DNA from: Panulirus ornatus
Taxonomy: Eukaryota; Arthropoda; Malacostraca; Decapoda; Palinuridae
Reading direction: 5' to 3'
DNA length: 64,000 nt
NCBI RefSeq assembly: GCF_036320965.1
Contig: NC_092276.1
Span: 6,699,782 to 6,763,781, forward strand
A program made the position numbers and the translations under genes. Every line of letters starts with the position of its first letter. Positions within the stretch are counted from its first letter, which is position 1. The notes beneath the pieces are model-generated. The model worked only from the letters and a program-made list of their open reading frames with translations. It had not been told where the DNA came from and ran no database searches. Below are positions 56,583-64,000 of the stretch, one piece after another.

Positions 56583-56822
56583 TTCTTTCTTTCATACTAT
56601 TCACCATTTCCCGCGTTAGCAAGGTAGCGTTAAGAACAGAGGAGTGGGCCTTTGAGGGAATATGCTCACCTGGCCTCGTTCTCTGTTCCTTCTTTTGGAA
56701 AATTAAAAAAAAAAAAAAAAAACGAGAGGGGAGGATTTCCAGCCCCCCGCTCCCTTCCCTTTTAGTCACCTTCTACGACACGCAGGGAACACGTGGGAAG
56801 TATTCTTTCTCTCCTATCCCCG
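56583..56822 (-). mobile_element. RTE-derived non-autonomous element
   Basis: Minus-oriented from TTTCATACTATTCACCATTT to TCTCTCCTATCCCC, so its 5' terminal GGGATA is lost where it meets the following 3'UTR fragment at GTCGCCACCCC. Confidence 0.82.
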
Positions 56823-57060
56823 TCGCCACCCCACCACACAGGAAATGTGCTGTCAGTGAACTGAACCAGGGCGTGTGAAACGTCTGGGGTAAACCATGGA
56901 AAGGTCTGTGGTGCCTGGATGTGGATAGGGAGCTGTGGTTATGGTGCATTACACATGACAGCTAGAGACTGAGTGTGAATGAATGTGGTCTTTTTTGTCT
57001 TTTTCTGGCACTATCTTGCTGAAGCAGGGGGTATTGGTGCTGTTTTATACTGTTGGCATA
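56823..57060 (+). mobile_element. RTE 3'UTR fragment
   Basis: Shuffled blocks: CGCCACCCCACCACACAGGA, then ORF-end/3'UTR sequence GTCAGTGAACTGAACCAGGG to CTATCTTGCTGAAGCAGGGG. Older subfamily. Confidence 0.7.
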
Positions 57061-57182
57061 AAATTTCTTGTGTTGCTTTAAATTTTTTCACTTTTCATCA
57101 TTACATTGAGCTAGGTTTCCTTCAAATTTATCAGTATGATATTGTTATACCTAATATAATTGATCAAATATTTTACTTTTAG

Positions 57183-57268
57183 ATTCAGATTCTCAGAAAG
57201 AGGAGAGATCAGAGCTACCATCAAGTGCTAGTAATGAGCTGACTAACATCCAGTGGCTTGCCCATTAA
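57183..57268 (+). CDS. Candidate terminal exon of an unidentified downstream gene
   Basis: A T-rich acceptor-like site (TTTTACTTTTAG) precedes 27 open codons and TAA. The peptide reads SDSQKEERSELPSSASN then ELTNIQWLAH. The LTNxxWL segment recalls the short motif N-terminal to the forkhead domain in some Fox proteins (FoxM/FoxN types), but there the protein continues, whereas here a stop follows at once. Weak evidence only; it may be chance. Confidence 0.2.
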
Positions 57269-57444
57269 CAACCACACTGTTACATTATCTCTTCTAAGAT
57301 GCTGATGAGAGAGATAGAGCATTGAAAAGAATCATGGCTTTGATAATGTGTGTAGCGAAGTAAGTTCACCGAAGTGTATTCATTACCTAGGATCTTTGTA
57401 TGTTGTCGGAGCATCTGTTGACTAATATTTGAGGGTAAATGCAG

Positions 57445-59078
57445 TATTAAAAAAGGGGGTGACTGTATTCTTGACTGGTTGGTAAGGTTAATTAATGTAT
57501 GTATGACTCATGGTGAGGTGCCTGAGGATTGGCGGAATGCGTGCATAGTGCCATTGTACAAAGGCAAAGGGGATAAGAGTGAGTACTAAAATTACAGAGG
57601 TATAAGTTTGTTGTGTATTCCTGGTAAATCATATGGGAGGGTATTGATTGAGAGGGTGAAGGCATGTACAGAGCATCAGATTGGGGAAGAGCAGTGTGGT
57701 TTCAAAAGTGGTGTAGATCAGGTGTTTGCTTTGAAGAATGTATGTGAGAAATACTTAGAAAAGCAAATGGATTTGTATGTAGCATTTATGGATCTGGAGA
57801 AGGCATATGATAGAGTTGATAGAGATGCTCTGTGGAAGGTATTAAGAATATATGGTGTGGGAGGAAAGTTGTTAGAAGCAGTGAAAAGTTTTTATCGAGG
57901 ATGTAAGGCATGTGTACGTGTAGGAAGAGAGGAAAGTGATTGGTTCTCAGTGAATGTAGGTTTGCGGCAGGGGTGTGTGATGTCTCCATGGTTGTTTAAT
58001 TTGTTTATGGATGGGGTTGTTAGGGAGGTAAATGCAAGAGTTTTGGAAAGAGGGGCAAGTATGAAGTCTGTCGGGGATGAGAGAGCTTGGGAAGTGAGTC
58101 AGTTGTTGTTCGCTGATGATACAGCGCTGGTGGCTGATTCATGTGAGAAACTGCAGAAGCTGGTGACTGAGTTTGGTAAAGTGTGTGGAAGAAGAAAGTT
58201 AAGAGTAAATGTGAATAAGAGCAAGGTTATTAGGTACAGTAGGGTTGAGGGTCAAGTCAATTGGGAGGTGAGTTTGAATGGAGAAAAACTGGAGGAAGTG
58301 AAGTGTTTTAGATATCTGGGAGTGGATCTGGCAGCGGATGGAACCATGGAAGCGGAAGTGGATCATAGGGTGGGGGAGGGGGCGAAAATCCTGGGGGCCT
58401 TGAAGATTGTGTGGAAGTCGAGAACATTATCTCGGAAAGCAAAAATGGGTATGTTTGAAGGAATAGTGGTTCCAACAATGTTGTATGGTTGCGAGGCGTG
58501 GGCTATGGATAGAGTTGTGTGCAGGAGGATGGATGTGCTGGAAATGAGATGTTTGAGGACAGTGTGTGGTGTGAGGTGGTTTGATCGAGTGAGTAATGTA
58601 AGGGTAAGAGAGATGTGTGGAAATAAAAAGAGCGTGGTTGAGAGAGCAGAAGAGGGTGTTTTGAAGTGGTTTGGGCACATGGAGAGAATGAGTGAGGAAA
58701 GATTGACCAAGAGGATATATGTGTCGGAGGTGGAGGGAACGAGGAGAAGAGGGAGACCAAATTGGAGGTGGAAAGATGGAGTGAAAAAGATTTTGTGTGA
58801 TCGGGGCCTGAACATGCAGGAGGGTGAAAGGAGGGCAAGGAATAGAGTGAATTGGAGCGATGTGGTATACCGGGGTTGACGTGCTGTCAGTGGATTGAAG
58901 CAAGGCATGTGAAGCGTCTGGGGTAAACCATGGAAAGCTGTGTAGGTATGTATATTTGCGTGTGTGGACGTATGTATATACATGTGTATGGGGGGGGGTT
59001 GGGCCATTTCTTTCGTCTGTTTCCTTGCGCTACCTCGCAAACGCGGGAGACAGCGACAAAGTATAATAAATAAATAAA
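57445..59078 (+). mobile_element. Young RTE LINE, short-3'UTR type, 5'-truncated
   Basis: Begins in the first RT block (IKKGGDCILDWLVR), with an early TAA in place of S (SEY-stop-NYRG near 57588), then a 423-codon open frame, short 3'UTR and (AAAT)n-type tail ending near 59078. Confidence 0.9.
57608..58879 (+). CDS. RTE-type LINE RT palm and C-terminal domain (423 codons)
   Basis: Open from just after SNYRG to the ORF end DVVYRG. It contains QCGFKSG with three residues (RGC) deleted relative to other copies, motif A FMDLEKAYD, GLRQGCVMSPWLF, motif C LLFADDTALV and the standard C-terminal region. Because an in-frame stop lies a few codons upstream and the N-terminal RT fingers are truncated, it would not make a working enzyme. 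The lack of further lesions indicates youth. Confidence 0.85.
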   Translation: MLCIPGKSYGRVLIERVKACTEHQIGEEQCGFKSGVDQVFALKNVCEKYLEKQMDLYVAFMDLEKAYDRVDRDALWKVLRIYGVGGKLLEAVKSFYRGCKACVRVGREESDWFSVNVGLRQGCVMSPWLFNLFMDGVVREVNARVLERGASMKSVGDERAWEVSQLLFADDTALVADSCEKLQKLVTEFGKVCGRRKLRVNVNKSKVIRYSRVEGQVNWEVSLNGEKLEEVKCFRYLGVDLAADGTMEAEVDHRVGEGAKILGALKIVWKSRTLSRKAKMGMFEGIVVPTMLYGCEAWAMDRVVCRRMDVLEMRCLRTVCGVRWFDRVSNVRVREMCGNKKSVVERAEEGVLKWFGHMERMSEERLTKRIYVSEVEGTRRRGRPNWRWKDGVKKILCDRGLNMQEGERRARNRVNWSDVVYRG

Positions 59079-61020
59079 TATAAAATGCAGTATGTATCCC
59101 TTTGCACTATAACTTCAAATGTTCACTACAGAGGAAGACACCACGAAAAACATCTTCATTACACCTTCATCTTCATTATACCTCTATATTCTTTACATCC
59201 TTAGGGGTCAGGTTAAAGGCCATCTTCATTACACCCTCATCTTCATGACATTCTTGACACCACTGCCCTAATTGGTCTAGTCAAATGCAACATTTACAGT
59301 GTTTCAGGTTAAAAGCTCAGATTCCTGGGAAAAAAGAGAATTAGAAACAGCCAAAATGATAAATCACTTCTTGGAGGGAGATGTAAAAACTTTTACTAAA
59401 GTGCAGCGTAAAAACTTTTACTAAAGTGTAGCTGAGGATATCATACTAGGAAAGGGGGAAAAAGTTACTATGAAGAAGGTTGGTGGCAGAAGACTTAACT
59501 GTGACACATCACAACTGGCTGTTGTTGAAAGATAAAGGACATCATTTGTCAGAAATCTTTGTGAATGGTTTGGTGACAAAGTTGGCGGCGATAAACATGC
59601 TAGTGATAGCAAGATGTTTGGTTAATTATTTGAAGCAAGGATAATGGGATGCTCATGCTGAGGCATCACATGCAACCTTGTTCACTGCTTATGTATGAGA
59701 TGAGAAATCCTTTCTTACAAAATCCATTCATATTTCTAAGGATATGGGTCAACTGTTGAGAGACTGAAGACGTGTGGTCATGACTTTCTACATTGTTATG
59801 AAAACTGAGCTTTAGAAGAGAAACAGAAGTTTCCTAGTTTGAAGGCTACCTCTGCCAGCGTCCATGAGGAAATGCTATCAAGTGGTGGCTAAAGTAAGGG
59901 AAAGGTGTGTGAGGTACTACTCACCATCCACCTGATGGTTCCATACCTCAACCCTCAACTTTTCTACAGTGGTTTGTCTTCTCATCTTCACCATCCCAGC
60001 CTATCCAGTGAGCATACAGGATATTGAATGTGTCTTATAGAATGTATGTAACATGTAATGAATGATGTTAATGTAATCTTGATAGATGTAACATTCAATC
60101 AGCCTTGCTTGTGCTCCTGGAACTTAACCCTATGAACATGATGGAATGACCCTTAAGCATTTTGAGATCTTTGTGTATGATGGTGTGACCATTGACTTGA
60201 CCCTCAAGGGCCAGGTTAGAAGTCTTTAGTTCATCTGAATTTTCAGGAATGGCAAAGTTGTTAGAGGATTCACTAAGCTGGCATGTGCCTTTCTTACCTT
60301 TACGGTGTTCAAAGTGATGTTGTAATTCTCGTCATTAATTTGAGAAACAGCAGATGTCTCATAGAGAACTCTTTTTGAGACACTATTCTTTTTGTGCAGA
60401 TGCTCTATAATAACTGCCCATTTACAAAACATTTATAGCTGAATGAATTGACAAAACAGCATGCATAGCAATTCCCCAAAGTAGTCATGTACTTCGAGAT
60501 ATGATAGGTTGGCTGTTGTGTTCTAAACTTCACTGCTCTAGGATATCCAGCAATTCAAGATGGACAGAATAAGGTAAACTAGTAGTTTCAGAAGCTTTGT
60601 GGCTCATAAAAGATTTAGAAAGCTTAATGTACACAGTATTAAACGAGTATAGCATGAAAGCTAATATTCGTAACTTCATTGATACAATGGTATGATGCTT
60701 GAGTGTAATAGTGTAATCTTATCCTGATTCAAGGTCAGGTCAAACAAAGATCGTACCTAATGGTCATACTGCCATGCTCAAAAGGTTAACATCTTGTATT
60801 GCAATACGATTGAGTACAGATAAATGAGATTTTATCCGTAATGTGATGCTCTGTGGTAGAAACAGTAGAGGACACTTCCCCACTAACCTTTTCCTCTGCC
60901 TCAACTGCCAGCAGAAAAAATGAGATGATAGTTTGCAGTATTGGGGGAACATACTATCATGGAAATAATGCAGGAAAGTGGAGGCTTGGGAAAGTTCCTT
61001 ACCAGTTTAGCATCATCTGC
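59079..61020. other. Unique intergenic sequence with a small direct repeat
   Basis: No gene recognised. A short direct repeat of GTAAAAACTTTTACTAAAGTG lies at about 59381-59432, and CTTCATCTTCATTA-type repeats at 59145-59255. The region is otherwise unique-looking. Confidence 0.45.
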
Positions 61021-61728
61021 TATGTACTATCAGCAGAAATAGTACCAACAGCAGTAGTAGCACTAACAGCAGTAGCAGTGCCAAAAGCAGTAGTAGTACT
61101 AACAGCACTAGTAGTACCAACAGCAGCAGTAGTAGTACTAACAGCAGTAGTAGTACCAACAGCAATAGTATTACTAACAGCTGTAGTAGTACCAACAGCA
61201 GTAGTAGCACTAACAGCAGTAGTAGTACCAACAGCGGTAGTAGTACTAACCAGTAGTAGTACCAACAGCAGCAAGTGTAGTACTAACAGCAGTAGTAGTA
61301 CCAAAAGCAGTAGTACTAACAGCAGTAATAGCACTAACAGCAGTAGTAGTACCAACAGCGGTAGTAGTACTAACAGTAGTAGTAGTACCAACAACAGCAG
61401 CAGTAGTAGTACCACCACCAGCAGAAGTAGTACCAACAGCAGTAGTAGCACTAACTGCAGTCGCAGTACCGACAGCAGCAGTAGTAGTACCAAAAGCAAT
61501 AGTAGTACTAACCAGTAATAGTACCAACAGCAGTAGTAGCACTAACAGCAATAGTAGTACCAACAGCGGTAGTAGTACTAACAGCAGTAGTAGTACCAAC
61601 AGCAGCAGTAGGAGTACTAACAGCAGTAATAGTACCACCAACAGCAGTAGTAGTACCACCAACAGCGGTAGTAGTAGTACGAACAGCAGTAGCAGTACCA
61701 AGAGCAGCAATAGTACCAACAGCAAACT
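61021..61728. repeat. Imperfect AGT/AGC-AAC trinucleotide-rich tract
   Basis: About 700 bp built from AGTAGTACCAACAGC and AGTAGTACTAACAGC-type units of roughly 15-30 bp with frequent one-unit variants. It keeps open frames (poly Ser/Thr/Asn in one frame, Val/Leu-rich in others) only because the units are multiples of three, so the 221-codon frame at 60853-61518 is not credited as a gene. Confidence 0.9.
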
Positions 61729-62515
61729 CATTTGCATTGGTTTGTCTGATTTTTATATTACATTTGCATTGGTTTGTCTGATCTTTATATTACATTTGCA
61801 TTGGTTTGTCTGATCTTTATATTACATTTGCATTGGTTTGTCTGATCTTTATATTACATTTGCATTGGTTTGTCTGATCTTTATATTACATTTGCATTGG
61901 TTTGTCTGATCTTTATATTACATTTGCATTGGTTTGTCTGATCTTTATATTACATTTGCATTGGTTTGTCTGATCTTTATATTACATTTGCATTGGTTTG
62001 TCTGATCTTTATATTACATTTGCATTGGTTTGTCTGATCTTTATATTACATTTGCATTGGTTTGTCTGATCTTTATATTACATTTGCATTGGTTTGTCTG
62101 ATCTTTATATTACATTTGCATTGGTTTGTCTGATCTTTATATTACATTTGCATTGGTTTGTCTGATCTTTATATTACATTTGCATTGGTTTGTCTGATCT
62201 TTATATTACATTTGAGCAGGTTTGTCTGATCTTTATATTACATTTGAACAGGTTTGTCTGATCTTTATATTACATTTGCATTGGTTTGTCTGATCTTTAT
62301 ATTACATTTGCATTGGTTTGTCTGATCTTTATATTACATTTGCATTGGTTTGTCTGATCTTTATATTACATTTGAGCAGGTTTGTCTGATCTTTATATTA
62401 CATTTGAACAGGTTTGTCTGATCTTTATATTACATTTGAGCAAGTTTGTCTGATCTTTACATTACATTTGAGCAGGTTTACCTGACCTTTACATTACATG
62501 TGAGTAGGTTTATCT
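61729..62515. repeat. 32 bp minisatellite, about 25 units
   Basis: Head-to-tail units TTGTCTGATCTTTATATTAC plus ATTTGCATTGGT. The first unit has one T substitution, the next 13-14 appear identical, then variants GAGCAGG, GAACAGG and GAGCAAG replace GCATTGG, and the last two or three units (from 62450) decay. The GAGCAGG-GAACAGG pair occurs twice, at 62213-62252 and 62374-62412. Confidence 0.97.
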
Positions 62516-62656
62516 GTCATCATGTACAGTTACATTTATAATGGATGTTATTGTTTAATGCGCAAGACTAGTGTGTGGCAGTTAAAGGATAGATTAGTAA
62601 TACACTTGATACCTGGACTAAGACATTGTATGAATATTAAGACTATTGAGTGAAGG

Positions 62657-62679
62657 ACACACACACACACACACACACA

Positions 62680-62724
<45 letters not shown>
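62657..62724. repeat. (CA)n microsatellite
   Basis: About 34 CA units with one T interruption at 62681. Confidence 0.97.
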
Positions 62725-62727
<3 letters not shown>

Positions 62728-62825
62728 GTACATCAGGTTCCTCACATCTTCAATGTGCATGTTACATCCATGGCAACATAGAGCATTTACCATTCTCATA
62801 AACATCATATGTGTGTGTCTGTGTA

Positions 62826-62827
<2 letters not shown>

Positions 62828-62864
<37 letters not shown>

Positions 62865-62882
62865 ATATATATATATATTTTT
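62828..62882. repeat. (CTAT)n followed by (AT)n and T-run
   Basis: About nine CTAT units, a short (AT) stretch and a T-run leading into the adjacent non-autonomous element; the T-run is probably that element's A-tail on the other strand. Confidence 0.93.
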
Positions 62883-63107
62883 TTTTTCATACTATTCGCT
62901 ATTTCCCGCATTAGCGAGGTAACGTTAAGAACAGAGGACTGAGCCTTTGAGGGAACATCCTCACTTGGCCCCCTTCTCTGTTCCTTCTTTAGGAAAATGA
63001 AAAACGAGAGGGGAGGATTTCCAGCCCCCCGTTCCCTTCCCTTTTAGTTGCCTTCTACGACACGCAGGGAATACGTGGGAAGAATTCTTTCTCCCCTATC
63101 CCCAGGG

Positions 63108-63108
<1 letters not shown>
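62883..63108 (-). mobile_element. RTE-derived non-autonomous element, complete
   Basis: Minus-oriented from TTTTCATACTATTCGCTATT to CCCCTATCCCCAGGGATA, with all internal blocks present (GAACAGAGGACTGAGCC, GGCCCCCTTCTCTGTTCC, GAGGGGAGGATTTCCAGCCC). It is inserted between TA-rich tracts. Confidence 0.87.

Positions 63109-63180
<72 letters not shown>
63109..63180. repeat. (TA)n tract
   Basis: About 70 bp of TA dinucleotides between the 5' end of a non-autonomous element and the tail of an RTE copy. Confidence 0.96.
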
Positions 63181-63183
<3 letters not shown>

Positions 63184-64000
63184 TTTTATGTGCTTTGTCG
63201 CTGTCTCCCGCGTTTGCGAGGTAGCGCAAGGAAACAGACGAAAGAAATGGCCCAACCCACCCCCATACACATGTATATACATACGTCCACACACGCAAAT
63301 ATACATACCTACACAGCTTTCCATGGTTTACCCCAGATGCTTCACATGCCCTGATTCAATTCACTGACAGCACGTCAACCCCGGTATACCACATCGATCC
63401 AATTCACTCTATTCCTTGCCCTCCTTTCACCCTCCTGCATGTTCAGGCCCCGATCACTCAAAATCTTTTTCACTCCATCTTTCCACCTCCAATTTGGTCT
63501 CCCACTTCTCCTCGTTCCCTCCACCTCCGACACATATATCCTCTTGGTCAATCTTTCCTCACTCATTCTCTCCATATGCCCAAACCATTTCAAAACACCC
63601 TCTTCTGCTCTCTCAACCACGCTCTTTTTATTTCCACGCATCTCTCTCACCCTTACGTTACTTACTCGATCAAACCACCTCACACCACACATTGTCCTCA
63701 AACATCTCATTTCCAGCACATCCATCCTCCTGCGCACAACTCTGTCCATAGCCCACGCCTCGCAACCATACAACATTGTTGGAACCACTATTCCTTCAAA
63801 CATACCCATTTTTGCTTTCCGAGATAATGTTCTCGACTTCCACACATTCTTCAAGGCTCCCAGAATTTTCGCCCCCTCCCACACCCTATGATCCACTTCC
63901 ACTTCCATGGTTCCATCCGCTGCCAGATCCACTCCCAGATATCTAAAACACTTTACTTCCTCCAGTTTTTCTCCATTCAAACTTACCTCCCAATTGACTT
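63181..64000 (-). mobile_element. Young RTE LINE, short-3'UTR type, running off the right edge
   Basis: Poly(T), GCTTTGTCGCTGTCTCCCGC and the short-UTR junction at CCTACACAGCTTTCCATGG, then a C-terminal frame open from the window edge to 63375 (at least 201 codons: FRYLGVDLAADGTME, LYGCEAWAMDRV, WFGHMERMSEERLTKR to DVVYRG). The rest of the RT should lie to the right. Confidence 0.9.

Noticed and set aside
60853..61518. 221-codon open frame entering the trinucleotide tract
   Set aside because: Only about 60 codons are unique sequence, no domain is visible, and the remainder is repeat-driven. It is kept as a low-interest finding, not a gene.
61729..62515. CRISPR-like array of 32 bp repeats
   Set aside because: Units are contiguous with no unique spacers, the context is a eukaryotic intergenic region, and no cas genes are present. 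It is a minisatellite.

Overview
The window looks like intron-rich, transposon-saturated arthropod DNA, most probably from a decapod crustacean. The evidence is a spliced protein-disulfide-isomerase gene with kilobase introns, about two dozen copies of one RTE-type LINE, remnants of Jockey-like and L2/CR1-like LINEs, and long (TA)n, (CA)n and minisatellite tracts. The decapod assignment is inference from the repeat style; the host gene itself only says animal. No bacterial-style operons, rRNA, tRNA or CRISPR arrays were seen.

Host gene: the + strand carries the last six exons of PDIA4 (ERp72), at 10501-10634, 23307-23463, 24014-24176, 32718-32788, 32978-33336 and 43640-43711. They splice in consistent phase into 317 residues: part of the b domain, the b' domain and the a' thioredoxin domain with WCGHC, ending in KDEL, followed by a poly(A) signal at 43921. 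Upstream exons (signal peptide, a0 and a domains) must lie left of the window. The introns of 12.7, 8.5 and 10.3 kb are swollen by LINE insertions; the other two are 0.55 and 0.19 kb.

Repeats: the dominant element is an RTE-like LINE with an AP-type endonuclease, a reverse transcriptase with an FADD box, and a C-terminal extension. Young copies have long open frames (766, 692, 423 and 378 codons), a 3'UTR shortened by a shared internal deletion and a poly(A) tail. Older copies have a long 3'UTR and AT-rich short-repeat tails. A separate ~230 bp element (eight placements counting one degenerate copy) joins the RTE 5' end to the RTE 3' terminus and behaves like a non-autonomous partner. One region (16446-21499) is a ~2.53 kb direct tandem duplication generated between two RTE copies. 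One copy (1003-3785) is 5'-inverted as in twin priming.

Layout: 1-10240 RTE copies in both orientations; 10241-43945 PDIA4 with RTE, Jockey-like and L2/CR1-like insertions in introns; 43946-59080 more RTE copies separated by a unique stretch (51321-53477); 59079-61020 unique; 61025-62515 a trinucleotide-rich tract followed by a 32 bp minisatellite of about 25 units; 62657-64000 microsatellites, one non-autonomous element and a final RTE copy running off the right edge.
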